From assembly GCF_006265175.1 (NCBI RefSeq), contig NZ_VDCQ01000005.1, forward strand, positions 124,001 through 188,000: a stretch of DNA of 64,000 nucleotides, read 5' to 3'. Origin of the DNA: Paenibacillus hemerocallicola. GTDB lineage: Bacteria; Bacillota; Bacilli; Paenibacillales; NBRC-103111. The notes under the pieces were generated by a model, which searched no databases, was not told the origin of the DNA, and was given only the letters and a program-made list of their open reading frames with translations. Below, piece after piece: positions 51,130 through 59,486 of the stretch (positions are counted from its first letter, which is position 1; each line of letters starts with the position of its first letter). A program made the position numbers and the translations under genes.

Positions 51130-51738
51130 ATGAAAAAAATAAACTTCAGAAACATCCGGATCCGCAAAGTCGATCCTGGCGAGCTGGACGATTCCATGCT
51201 TCTCGTCAACTTGTACTTGACGCAAGCCATTACATTTATTCTCGGCATTTCGATCGTTTTATTTCAGTCCCAACATTTGACTGCTCTGATCCGCTTGCCC
51301 GAACGGTTGTCCGTTTGGGGATGGGCGGCCCTCTTTGCGGCGGGAGTGCTGGTATTCGATTGGCTTATCGCCAGATGGGTTCCGGAGGAAGTGACCGACG
51401 ACGGGGGAATCAACAAGAAGCTGTTCGGGCGCCGTCCGTTATGGCACATTGCGGTTATTTCGTTCATAGTGGCCGTATGCGAGGAGCTGTTGTTCCGCGG
51501 CGCGATTCAACATGCGTTCGGACCGTATTGGACGAGTATTTTGTTCGCCGCGATCCATATCCGCTATTTGCGCCATTGGTTGATGACGGGGATGGTATTC
51601 GCGATCAGCTATGGCCTCGGCAAATTGTATTTGCTGACAGGCTCGCTTTGGGCGCCGATCGCGGCTCATTTCATAATCGACTTCGTGATGGGCTGCCTGA
51701 TACGATACAGGAAGGATGAAGAGGATGGAGAAGGCTGA
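51130..51738 (+). CDS. CPBP-family intramembrane metalloprotease
   Basis: 202 aa from ATG 51130 (GGAGGAA just upstream). Four to five membrane helices with the glutamate motif EELLFRGAIQ, a histidine in FAAIHIRYLRHW, and HFIIDFVMG near the C-terminus. These are the Rce1/CAAX-type motifs of the ABI/CPBP family. The position near serA matches YpbD of B. subtilis. Substrate unknown. Confidence 0.85.
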   Translation: MKKINFRNIRIRKVDPGELDDSMLLVNLYLTQAITFILGISIVLFQSQHLTALIRLPERLSVWGWAALFAAGVLVFDWLIARWVPEEVTDDGGINKKLFGRRPLWHIAVISFIVAVCEELLFRGAIQHAFGPYWTSILFAAIHIRYLRHWLMTGMVFAISYGLGKLYLLTGSLWAPIAAHFIIDFVMGCLIRYRKDEEDGEG

Positions 51739-51922
51739 CTATTCCGAGAATACGACGCAGAAGCCGCCGAGCGAAGAAGATATGCGTCTTCCGCCCAGAC
51801 GCGTCATCCATTCATCGGACAACGCCAAAGCGACGCGCATTTTTCATGCGAGCCTGGTCGTACTGCTTATTTTGCTTACGATGGGCATCATTTTTTGGTA
51901 TCAGGTATATGGGGAGGCATAA
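51725..51922 (+). CDS. Small single-pass membrane protein
   Basis: 65 aa from ATG 51725, with AGGAAGGATGAAGAGG upstream; ATG 51716 overlaps that site and is less likely. Hydrophilic N-terminal 40 residues, then one helix (ASLVVLLILLTMGIIFWYQVY) close to the C-terminus. It overlaps the end of the CPBP gene, so the two are co-translated. Function unknown. Confidence 0.6.
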   Translation: MEKADYSENTTQKPPSEEDMRLPPRRVIHSSDNAKATRIFHASLVVLLILLTMGIIFWYQVYGEA

Positions 51923-51991
51923 AAAAAACCGCAAAGCGGCGCTTTTGCTCGATGTTTATGCAGGTGCTTTGCGGGACACTGAAACTTATAT

Positions 51992-52019
51992 AAAAAAAGT
52001 CCCGCAAGGGACTTTTTTT
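51992..52019. terminator. Bidirectional terminator before the deacetylase gene
   Basis: AAAAAAAGTCCC-GCAA-GGGACTTTTTTT is a perfect symmetric terminator for the genes converging from both sides. Confidence 0.9.
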
Positions 52020-52872
52020 AACTGGATGGAAAAGGAGAGAGGGCCGTATCGATCGAGTCGGGATCGACGAAGGAATAACCTTTCTCCTCCAGCTTAGTCA
52101 ACAGTTCGTCGAGCGCTTCGGCAGTCCAGGGCAGCTCGTGCATCAATATGTTGCTGCCCGGGTGAAGCTGCTCGAGCACCCGCTTGATGACGCCCTCCGG
52201 CTTCTGGTTCGTGGAAAGCCAATCCTCCGAGCCGTTGGACCAAGTCATGAACAGCATGCCTTCGTCCTTGACCCGCCTCTTGACATAATCGTTCGATGAG
52301 CCGAACGGCGGACGGAAAAACTTCGGGGCTTCGCCGATCGTGGCCGTGACGATTTGCTGGACATCTTTGATTTGACGGTCGATTTCTTCCGCTTTTTCTT
52401 TTTTTAAATCGATATGGTCCCAGGAATGGTTGCCGATCGCTTGTCCTTTCTCGTGAAGCAGCTTGAGCAGCTCGGGCTGCTTCTGAACCCGATACCCGTT
52501 GACGAAAAAAATCGCTTTCGCTTTATGATTATCCAGAGCCGCCAAAAGCAGGTCGATCTGCGTTTTTTCCTTAGGGCCGTCGTCGAATGACAATAGGACG
52601 ACTTTGCCGTTGCCCGACGGATCGATCGGAACGATATCGTAATTTTTGTTCATTTTATACGATTTGGCAATTTCGCGTTGGACAGGCCCATTCGGTTCGG
52701 AAACCGTTTCCGGTTGCTGGGCTGCGGGCGGCTGGTCCTGAGCTCCGGTAGCGGCAGGATTGGGAATGGCAAGCGGCTCGACTGCCGCCGGGGTTGTCCG
52801 GCATGCCGGTATCCATGCAAGCAGTGCAGCCATAGCGATAATAAGGGCAAGCGGTCTAATTATCGTTAACAT
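52018..52872 (-). CDS. Polysaccharide deacetylase lipoprotein (NodB type)
   Basis: 284 aa from ATG 52872 (GGGAGG seven bases upstream; GTG 52875 is an alternative). It begins with a signal segment ending in a possible lipobox IPAC, though Pro at -2 is unusual. A Pro/Ala/Gln-rich linker follows (residues 25-65). The NodB domain has motif 1 SFDDGPKEK, motif 2 HSWDH, motif 3 RPPFGSS, motif 4 DWLS and motif 5 ILMHE. It should deacetylate peptidoglycan or another GlcNAc polymer outside the membrane. Confidence 0.87.
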   Translation of the reverse strand: MLTIIRPLALIIAMAALLAWIPACRTTPAAVEPLAIPNPAATGAQDQPPAAQQPETVSEPNGPVQREIAKSYKMNKNYDIVPIDPSGNGKVVLLSFDDGPKEKTQIDLLLAALDNHKAKAIFFVNGYRVQKQPELLKLLHEKGQAIGNHSWDHIDLKKEKAEEIDRQIKDVQQIVTATIGEAPKFFRPPFGSSNDYVKRRVKDEGMLFMTWSNGSEDWLSTNQKPEGVIKRVLEQLHPGSNILMHELPWTAEALDELLTKLEEKGYSFVDPDSIDTALSPFPSS

Positions 52873-53036
52873 CACATCGCCTCCCTTTGTCGTGTTGTGC
52901 TTTTTTGTCCATATTGTTACATATCCGCTATGAATTTAAACTCATTTGCACCTCCTAATTTTTAAAAAGCATTGTCTTTCCGTCAAACGGATAAGCTAAC
53001 GGTGATCGCCATACAAGATAATCAGGAGGGACAGCA

Positions 53037-53333
53037 ATGAAAATGGGCGCATTTTTACTTGGCGGCTTGGTAGGCGCTGCCGCCGTCGTTTATTTCAACA
53101 ACAGCAGATCGTTGTCATTCGCCGGATTGTCGAATCGCTCGAACCAATCGGCAGGCAAAACGGCCAGATCGGGCAAGACGCAAACGCACACGACCGGCAA
53201 CAAATTTTCCGGTTCCGAATGGAACGGCGCCGGACTCGAAGACGTGGAAGAGCTGATCAAAAAAGATCCGACCGTCAAAACTCAAGTCGATGAAATCATG
53301 AACAAATCGGAAAAATCGTACATGACCCAATAA
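53037..53333 (+). CDS. Small protein with N-terminal membrane segment
   Basis: 98 aa, ATG 53037 with CAGGAGGGAC upstream. A Gly/Ala-rich hydrophobic N-terminus (GAFLLGGLVGAAAVVYF) resembles YtxH-type small proteins, followed by a Ser/Thr/Asn/Lys-rich stretch and an acidic helix EDVEELIKKDPTVKTQVDEIM. Not recognised beyond that. Confidence 0.65.
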   Translation: MKMGAFLLGGLVGAAAVVYFNNSRSLSFAGLSNRSNQSAGKTARSGKTQTHTTGNKFSGSEWNGAGLEDVEELIKKDPTVKTQVDEIMNKSEKSYMTQ

Positions 53334-53640
53334 GCTATATGCAAGGTAACGGTCCGGTCTCTTCCATGAGCCGGACCTTTGTTTTTTTAACCCATACATA
53401 GCGAAACGAATCATGAAAAGCAACGTAATAAATAGAAATGGCCGGAAAAAACGATGACGGATTCGCTTCTCCGGACCGGCAAAAAAAAGGGCATCCGGAC
53501 GATAAAGTATAACGAAGTTTTATAGTGCATCACCCTTAAAAACATGGTAACATAGTCTATACATGCCCGATATCTTTGGCTCACCAATCGTCGTATCGCA
53601 TCATACTCTGTTAACACAGAAGTGGGAGGGAGGTCCTGTC
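53334..53640. other. Intergenic region before mecA
   Basis: Contains the terminator GGTCCGG...CCGGACC-TTTG-T7 (53351-53387) for the small gene upstream. The remaining 250 bases are A/T-rich and hold no gene; a mecA promoter is likely but no clear -35/-10 pair is seen. Confidence 0.5.
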
Positions 53641-54243
53641 ATGAGAATTGAACGCTTGAGTGTGGATAAGATAAGGATTTTCCTGACATTTGACGACCTA
53701 ACGGAGCGCGGTATACAGAAAGAGGACATGTGGCGCGAAATTCCGAAAGTCCATGAGCTGTTCAGCGAAATGATGGAGCAAGCTCATTCCGAGCTCGGCT
53801 TCGATGCTTCGGGACCGCTCGCGGTAGAAGTGTTCTCCCTTCAGGCACAGGGTATGGTCGTAATCGTGACCCGCGGCAAGGTGCAGAACGCGTCGGACCC
53901 GGTTGACGAAGAAGAAGCGGAAGAAGTATACGAGATGGAAGTTACGCTGGAGCAGAGCGACGTCATCACGTATGCGTTTCATGACTTCGAATTTTTGCTG
54001 GAAGCTTCCCACGTAGCGTCGCGAATCGGCGTTACCGAAGGAGTTCTCTATTCCTATAAGAACAAGTGGATTTTGCAAATCGACCCCGAGCATATGGAAG
54101 AACCGCAGTATCAGGCGCTCATCGCCATTTTGTCCGAGTATGGGGACGCCACCTCGGTGACTACTGCGGTGTTGGACGAGTATGGCAAACGGGTCATCGA
54201 CGAATCCGCGATCCGCGTCCTTTGCGAGCATTTCCATAAATGA
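53641..54243 (+). CDS. mecA: Adaptor protein MecA
   Basis: 200 aa from ATG 53641 (GGGAGGTCC upstream). N-terminal target-recognition part MRIERLSVDKIRIFLTFDDLTERGI, an acidic linker (residues 83-98), and a C-terminal ClpC-binding domain with YAFHDFEFLLEASHV and a closing LCEHFHK. It brings substrates such as ComK to ClpCP. Location near serA and ypeB suggests orthology with the paralogue YpbH of B. subtilis; many Paenibacillaceae may use a single MecA. Confidence 0.9.
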   Translation: MRIERLSVDKIRIFLTFDDLTERGIQKEDMWREIPKVHELFSEMMEQAHSELGFDASGPLAVEVFSLQAQGMVVIVTRGKVQNASDPVDEEEAEEVYEMEVTLEQSDVITYAFHDFEFLLEASHVASRIGVTEGVLYSYKNKWILQIDPEHMEEPQYQALIAILSEYGDATSVTTAVLDEYGKRVIDESAIRVLCEHFHK

Positions 54244-54287
54244 TCCGCGGGTCACCATAAATCGAGTTTGCTCGAATCCGGATAAAC

Positions 54288-54325
54288 AGCATCTTCGAAA
54301 ACGAACGTTTTTGCGGATGCTTTTT
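54288..54325 (+). terminator. Probable terminator after mecA
   Basis: AGCATC and GATGCT flank an inner AAAACG/CGTTTT pair and are followed by TTTTT. It overlaps the leader of prsW. Confidence 0.55.
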
Positions 54326-54358
54326 CCCATGTTCAGCACAGAAAGGAGGGCAAGACGT

Positions 54359-55054
54359 ATGGAGTGGCTCTCGGTCATCACGGCCGCCGTGGCGCCAGGT
54401 ATCGCACTACTCGTATATTTCTACTTGAAAGACCTGTATCACTCCGAGCCGGTCCATATGGTCGCCCGCGTTTTCTTGTACGGGGTTCTTCTCGTTTTTC
54501 CGACGATGGTGCTCCAACGTACTCTCGTAGTCGGATTGGGGGAAAATCCTTTTTTATTCGCTTTCGGCATAACGGGGGCCGTCGAGGAATTTCTGAAATG
54601 GTTCATTTTATATTATGCGATATACAAGCATACGGTGTTCGACGAGCCTTACGACGCGATTCTTTATGCGGTGTCCGTATCGCTGGGCTTCGCTACGCTG
54701 GAGAACGTTATTTATGCGCTGCTCAATCAGTTTTCATTCTCGGCGCTTTTGTTTCGAGCTTTTTTGCCGGTATCGGGCCATGCTTTATTTGCCGTCATGA
54801 TGGGATATTATATGGGGAAAGCGAAGTTCGGCGATCCCGCCCGCACGAATTGGCTATTGATCAAATCGCTGGCGATTCCGATTTTTTGGCACGGACTGTT
54901 CGACTATATATTGCTTCAATCAAAGACGTATTGGATATGGTTTATCGTACCTTTGATGGTATTCTTATGGATTCGCGGCATGGGCAACGTTAATCGGGCT
55001 AATGCGAAGTCTCCTTTTCGCGCCGTTCGCCGAGAGGAAGAGATTAAAACGTGA
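54359..55054 (+). CDS. prsW: Intramembrane metalloprotease PrsW
   Basis: 231 aa from ATG 54359 (GAAAGGAGGG upstream). Eight or so membrane helices; the PrsW motifs are GAVEEFLKW (double Glu), YDAILYAVSVSLGFATLENVIY with the EN pair, PVSGHALFAVMMGYY and FWHGLFDYIL. In Bacillus it performs site-1 cleavage of anti-sigma RsiW and sits next to sleB-ypeB. Confidence 0.9.
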   Translation: MEWLSVITAAVAPGIALLVYFYLKDLYHSEPVHMVARVFLYGVLLVFPTMVLQRTLVVGLGENPFLFAFGITGAVEEFLKWFILYYAIYKHTVFDEPYDAILYAVSVSLGFATLENVIYALLNQFSFSALLFRAFLPVSGHALFAVMMGYYMGKAKFGDPARTNWLLIKSLAIPIFWHGLFDYILLQSKTYWIWFIVPLMVFLWIRGMGNVNRANAKSPFRAVRREEEIKT

Positions 55055-55106
55055 CGAAAAGGGCCATACTTCCAGTAAAGGTGGAAAAAGCCATTCGGAG
55101 GTTTCA

Positions 55107-55262
55107 ATGAACGCAGCAGCGCGGGTCAAAGTGAGAATACGGTGCAGGCATTGCGGAGAAAAGTTCGTTTTGCGCGGCAGGCAAGATAAGGAACGCGTCG
55201 AAACCGGATTTAAGCAATGTTTGTGCAACAATCAGCTAGACTTCGACATCGAGATGGAGTAA
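55107..55262 (+). CDS. Small zinc-ribbon-like protein
   Basis: 51 aa, ATG 55107 with CGGAGGTTT upstream. Two cysteine pairs, CRHCGEKF and QCLCNN, in a basic sequence suggest a small zinc ribbon. The strong ribosome site and the terminator behind it support a real gene. Function unknown. Confidence 0.65.
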   Translation: MNAAARVKVRIRCRHCGEKFVLRGRQDKERVETGFKQCLCNNQLDFDIEME

Positions 55263-55269
55263 CGCACGT

Positions 55270-55302
55270 AGAAGCCCTGCATACGGCAAGGCTTCTTTTT
55301 TT
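55270..55302 (+). terminator. Terminator after the zinc-ribbon gene
   Basis: AGAAGCC / GGCTTCT stem followed by T7, directly after the stop codon. Confidence 0.75.
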
Positions 55303-55430
55303 GTGTTCGGGAATGAAGGCTCTCGCGTTTTCATCCGTGAGCTGTGATGGAGCATCTTCCTCGTGCATAAAGCTATCTCCTCCGGCGAAAGCTAATCTCA
55401 AATGTGGCAAAAGGAAGGAGTTAGCTGAAT

Positions 55431-56783
55431 ATGTACAGAAGGCTGAGCGCCATTATGTTCCCGATCATGACCGTATTGCTGATCGGAGCGGTGTTATGGG
55501 GGTATCAAGTCAACCAGGAAAAAAACTCGATCCTGATCAAAGCGGAAAATCAGTACCAGCGCGCGTTCCACGATTTATCGTTTCACGTAGACAAGCTGCA
55601 CACCGAGCTCGGCAACACGCTCGCCCTGAATTCGGCATCGTACGCTTCGCAGCGCAAAGGTCTCGTTAACGTGTGGAGGCTGACCAGTCAAGCGCAAAGC
55701 GAGATCAATCAATTGCCGTTAACTTTGCTGCCGTTCAACAAGACGGAGGAGCTGCTGAGCAACATTTCCAATTTTTCGTATCGGGCGGCGGTGCGGGACT
55801 TGACGAACGAGCCGTTGAATGATGAAGAAATGAAAACGTTGACCGCCCTATACGAGCATTCCAAAGAAATCACCAATGATTTGCGCGATGTTCAGACCAA
55901 AGTCATAGCGAGCAGCTTGCGTTGGATGGATGTGGAATCGGCGCTTGCTTCCGAACAGAAAATGCTCGACAATACGATCATCGACGGATTCCAGACTGTA
56001 GACAAAAAGGTTAGCGAATATGAGGAGCTGAACTGGGGGCCTTCCATGTCCGCCATGTTCGAGAAGCGTACGTATACGGCGCTTTCCGGCAACGAAACGA
56101 CGGAAGAGGAGATCAGACAGAAGGCGGAGCAGCTTATGAACGGACGGCCGTTGACGGATGTGCGAGTCGTGGAGAACGGCAACGGTACGGAATATAATTC
56201 TTACAGCTTGTCGGCGAAAAATGAAACCGGCAGCGAAGTCGCCATGGATTTTACGAAAAGAGGCGGCCAATTGATTTGGTTCATGGACTCCCGCGCAATA
56301 GGCGAGACGAATGTCAATCCGGACCAGGCTCGTCAATCGGCTCAGTCGTATTTGGATGCGCATGACTATCAGGGCTTGACGCCGGTCAGCTACGACGCGT
56401 TCCAAAATGTCGCCAACTTGACATTCGCGGCCAAGCAAGACGACGTTGTCGTGTATCCGGACAAATTGACTGTCAAAGTGGCTCTCGACAATGCGGAGGT
56501 CGTCGGTCTGCAAGCCGCCGATTATATATTCGAGCACAAAAAACGCGAGCTGAAAAAGCCGACATTGTCGCTCGAGCAAGCGAAAAAGTCGTTGAATTCG
56601 AACTTCCAGAGCAGCGGGGACTCCCTCGCGCTTATCAAAAACGATATCGATCAGGAAGTGCTGTGCTATCAGTTTACGGGACGCGTTAACGGCTCGTTGT
56701 ATCGGATCTATATCAATGGCGACACAGGCGAAGAAGTAAAAGTGGAGCAGCTGAAGCAGACGGATGCGGAAGTATCTTCATAA
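55431..56783 (+). CDS. ypeB: Germination protein YpeB
   Basis: 450 aa, ATG 55431 with AAGGAAGGAG upstream. N-terminal membrane anchor (residues 7-24, IMFPIMTVLLIGAVLWGY), a long helical domain with LGNTLALNSASYASQRKGLVNVWRLT, then PepSY-type repeats to the C-terminus (LVYPD..., YQFTGRVNGSLYRIYINGDTGEEV in parts). YpeB stabilises the cortex-lytic enzyme SleB in dormant spores. sleB normally precedes it but is not present between prsW and ypeB here. Confidence 0.93.
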   Translation: MYRRLSAIMFPIMTVLLIGAVLWGYQVNQEKNSILIKAENQYQRAFHDLSFHVDKLHTELGNTLALNSASYASQRKGLVNVWRLTSQAQSEINQLPLTLLPFNKTEELLSNISNFSYRAAVRDLTNEPLNDEEMKTLTALYEHSKEITNDLRDVQTKVIASSLRWMDVESALASEQKMLDNTIIDGFQTVDKKVSEYEELNWGPSMSAMFEKRTYTALSGNETTEEEIRQKAEQLMNGRPLTDVRVVENGNGTEYNSYSLSAKNETGSEVAMDFTKRGGQLIWFMDSRAIGETNVNPDQARQSAQSYLDAHDYQGLTPVSYDAFQNVANLTFAAKQDDVVVYPDKLTVKVALDNAEVVGLQAADYIFEHKKRELKKPTLSLEQAKKSLNSNFQSSGDSLALIKNDIDQEVLCYQFTGRVNGSLYRIYINGDTGEEVKVEQLKQTDAEVSS

Positions 56784-56974
56784 TGCATTCGGCAATATCG
56801 GGGAGAAAGCCCTTCTTGACGGCTTTCTCTTCTTTGCTTTAACATTAGGCTTGCCGTTTTCCGCCGGCTATTCATTATTTTGTTGTTCTATCTCGCGGCG
56901 GCCATGGTATAATAGGACTACATCAGCAATTATAGGACTAAAGTATTACATACGGGATTGGGAGGTCCTTTGAC

Positions 56975-57628
56975 GTGCTTCCAAAGGTGAATGAAATTTT
57001 ATATATACAAGTGAATTCTATCGACCCTGAAGAAGCCCAGTTGGTGTACAAATCGCGTATTGCCGACGTCAACGCGAATTATATTTCCATGGAAGTTCCG
57101 CTGCAGGTAGGGACGGGCAAACTGAAAAGGCTGTATGCGGGAGATCAGATCAACGCCCACTACATTACGGAAGGCGGAGTGAAAAATTATTTCAACACCG
57201 TCATTCTCGGCTTCAAGGAGGAAGTCATCCGGCTCGTCCTGATCAAGCCGCCTGAACCGGACCAGATTACGAAGGTGCAGCGCCGCAACTTTTTGCGGGT
57301 GCCGGGCGAATTGGAGATAGCCGTCAAGGTGACCGAGCAAATTATGTTTACGGCGATGACGGACGACGTGGGGGGCGGCGGCATATCGTTTCTTTGCGAA
57401 AGCCGCATTCCGATCAAAACGCACGATATGTTGAATTGCTGGCTGCTGGTACCTTATCGCAACGGAACGATCGAGCATGCCAACTTCAAAGGGGAAATCG
57501 TGCGGATCAAACAGCTGGAGAGCGGCAAGCTGATCGTCATGGTCCAATTTACGGAGATCGTCGACATGGAGCGGCAGCGCATCATCCGGTATTGCTTCGA
57601 ACGCCAGCTCGATTTCCGAAAAAGGTAA
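56975..57628 (+). CDS. ypfA: PilZ-domain flagellar brake protein (YpfA/YcgR-like)
   Basis: 217 aa, GTG 56975 with GGGAGGTCC upstream. Residues 1-95 are the YcgR-type N-terminal domain; residues 100-210 are PilZ. The c-di-GMP arginine motif is R104-NFL-R108. The second motif, normally D/N-x-S-x-x-G, reads DVGGGG (131-136), with Gly in place of Ser. It should couple c-di-GMP to motility; affinity may be altered by the Ser loss. Confidence 0.87.
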   Translation: MLPKVNEILYIQVNSIDPEEAQLVYKSRIADVNANYISMEVPLQVGTGKLKRLYAGDQINAHYITEGGVKNYFNTVILGFKEEVIRLVLIKPPEPDQITKVQRRNFLRVPGELEIAVKVTEQIMFTAMTDDVGGGGISFLCESRIPIKTHDMLNCWLLVPYRNGTIEHANFKGEIVRIKQLESGKLIVMVQFTEIVDMERQRIIRYCFERQLDFRKR

Positions 57629-57707
57629 CGGGATACGAAAGACCGTTTTAATAGTCAGCATATAGGGCATACTGCTTCTCAAAACGAAAGAACGGTGGGA
57701 GCATCGA

Positions 57708-57953
57708 ATGTCCGGCAGCGAGAAACGGCAGGATAACAATCGGCTAGCGGGAGACGAGGAATACGAGGAGCGTTTCGTACAATTGTCCGACCGTATGGAA
57801 CGGCTGCTGCGCGGTGCGATCTGTGCCGGAATCGCTCTGCTCGTGGCGGCGCAGCTGCTCCTGACGATCCCGGCCGTACGGCATTTGGCGGTAAAGGTGG
57901 AACGTTTGGAAGGAATACCGTTCGAACGAAGCGGCCCCGATTCAGGGCCGTAA
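57708..57953 (+). CDS. DUF5359-type small membrane protein (YpfB-like)
   Basis: 81 aa, ATG 57708 with GGTGGGAGC upstream. Charged N-terminus and one membrane helix (GAICAGIALLVAAQLLLTIPAV). Place and size between ypfA and cmk match YpfB of Bacillus. Function unknown. Its stop codon lies within a terminator. Confidence 0.7.
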   Translation: MSGSEKRQDNNRLAGDEEYEERFVQLSDRMERLLRGAICAGIALLVAAQLLLTIPAVRHLAVKVERLEGIPFERSGPDSGP

Positions 57954-57960
57954 TTTTTTT
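57932..57960 (+). terminator. Terminator at the end of the ypfAB unit
   Basis: CGGCCC / GGGCCG stem followed by TAATTTTTTT; it overlaps the last codons of the small membrane protein. Confidence 0.7.
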
Positions 57961-58001
57961 GTTTCGTTTTGCCGGCCGACCGCGCTTGGACGAGACTTCT
58001 T

Positions 58002-58030
58002 TTGCAACGATTCCGTCGGTGTGGTATAAT
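58002..58030 (+). promoter_or_regulatory. cmk promoter
   Basis: TTGCAA (58002-58007), 17-base spacer, TATAAT (58025-58030). A short hairpin GCAGGC-ATG-GCCTGC followed by T6 (58043-58063) lies right after the expected start point. Confidence 0.75.
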
Positions 58031-58105
58031 TTTCATCGAGATGCAGGCATGGCCTGCTTTTTTCCACTTCATCGCGAGAACGACCCGCAAGGAGGACGCT
58101 TTCCG

Positions 58106-58789
58106 TTGGAAAAATTTAATATAGCGATCGACGGTCCGGCAGCCGCCGGCAAAAGCACCGTTGCCCGTCTTGTGGCCAAGCAGTTGGGATTCGTGTACGT
58201 CGACACCGGAGCCATGTACCGCGCCGTTACGTGGAAAGCGCTTCAATCGGGTATTTCTCCCGAGCGTAAGGAGCAATTGTCGCGCATGGCATCCGAGTTG
58301 CGAATCGAGCTGCTCCCCGGCGAACAATCCCAACAGGTGCTGCTGGACGGCGGGGATGTTACCGACTTGATCCGTTCCGCCATGGTCAACAAAAACGTCT
58401 CGGCCGTTTCCGCCATACCGGAAATCCGGCGTCTGCTCGTTGCCAAGCAGCAGGAGATGGCGCAGGCTAAAGGCGTCGTAATGGACGGACGGGATATCGG
58501 AACGCACGTTCTGCCGGACGCCGAACTGAAAATATTTCTGACTGCCAGCGTAAAGGAACGGGCACAGCGCCGATTTCTGGAAATGAAAGCCAAGGGAGAG
58601 GACGTTACGCTCGGGCAGTTGGAGAAGGAAATCGCCGAGCGGGACAAAATGGACGAGCAGCGCGAAGCCTCGCCGCTGGTGCAGGCGGAGGACGCCGTAC
58701 TGGTGGATACGAGCGGGATGTCCATTCCGCAAGTGGCGGAGCGAATATTGGAGCTGGCGAAATCGGCTGCAAGCAAGGGGATCCGATAA
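58106..58789 (+). CDS. cmk: Cytidylate kinase
   Basis: 227 aa from TTG 58106 (AAGGAGG ten bases upstream), which gives the family N-terminus EKFNIAIDGPAAAGKSTVARLVAK with the P-loop at about residues 11-18. VDTGAMYRAVTW binds CMP; MDGRDIGTHVLPDAELKIFLTAS is the second core motif and the LID region follows. Phosphorylates CMP and dCMP. The reading frame extends upstream but without similarity. Stop overlaps plsC (TAATG). Confidence 0.94.
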   Translation: MEKFNIAIDGPAAAGKSTVARLVAKQLGFVYVDTGAMYRAVTWKALQSGISPERKEQLSRMASELRIELLPGEQSQQVLLDGGDVTDLIRSAMVNKNVSAVSAIPEIRRLLVAKQQEMAQAKGVVMDGRDIGTHVLPDAELKIFLTASVKERAQRRFLEMKAKGEDVTLGQLEKEIAERDKMDEQREASPLVQAEDAVLVDTSGMSIPQVAERILELAKSAASKGIR

Positions 58790-59367
58790 TGACGAAGCTG
58801 TACCGATTCGGCAGATGGGTGTGCCGCGTCTTCTTCAAAACCTTTTATCGTATCGAAGCGTCCGGCCAGTCTAACGTTCCGGACGATGGAGCGGTTATTT
58901 TGTGCTCGAATCATATCAGCACATTGGATCCGCCGCTCGTCGGTACGCCGCTTCAGCGGAAAGTGTATTTCATGGCCAAGGCGGAATTGTTCAAAGTTCC
59001 GCTGTTCGGTCCGCTTATCGCCAATCTCGGCGCATTTCCCGTCAAAAGGGGGGGCGTGAGCAAGGAGTCGATCCGTCACGCCCTGCAATTGCTCGGCGAA
59101 GGCGGCGTACTGGGCATATTCCCGGAGGGGACGCGCGGAGGCGGCATGGGCAAAAAAGGGGCGGCGAGCTTGGCCGTACGTTCCGGCGCTACGGTCATTC
59201 CCGTCGCGATTATCGGGAAGTACAAGCTATTCGGCAAGTTGAAGGTCGTATACGGCAAGCCGGTCGACTTATCCGCCATGAGGGAAGCATCCAATTCGGA
59301 ATCGCTGGAACAAGCTACCGAGCATATTATGGAATCCATAAGGAAATTGATCGAGGCCAATTCGTAA
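58789..59367 (+). CDS. plsC: 1-acyl-sn-glycerol-3-phosphate acyltransferase
   Basis: 192 aa, ATG 58789 overlapping the cmk stop. Motif I NHISTLDPP (HX4D; here H followed by Asp five residues later), motif II KAELFKVPLFGPLI, motif III FPEGTRGGG, motif IV TVIPVAI. Makes phosphatidic acid at the membrane. The cmk-plsC-rpsA order is common in Bacillales. Confidence 0.92.
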   Translation: MTKLYRFGRWVCRVFFKTFYRIEASGQSNVPDDGAVILCSNHISTLDPPLVGTPLQRKVYFMAKAELFKVPLFGPLIANLGAFPVKRGGVSKESIRHALQLLGEGGVLGIFPEGTRGGGMGKKGAASLAVRSGATVIPVAIIGKYKLFGKLKVVYGKPVDLSAMREASNSESLEQATEHIMESIRKLIEANS

Positions 59368-59486
59368 CGTTCCCGCTCCGGACGCACCCCATACGTTGAT
59401 TCGCGCGTATGGAAATGGTATCTTGGAATTATACTAAGCAATATGTTTGGTTAGCAGTTAGGGTTGTCAGTCGAGGAGGTAATCAA

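Noticed and set aside
55210-55410. A 66-codon minus-strand frame between the zinc-ribbon gene and ypeB
   Set aside because: It overlaps the terminator and the opposite gene, and has no support beyond being open.
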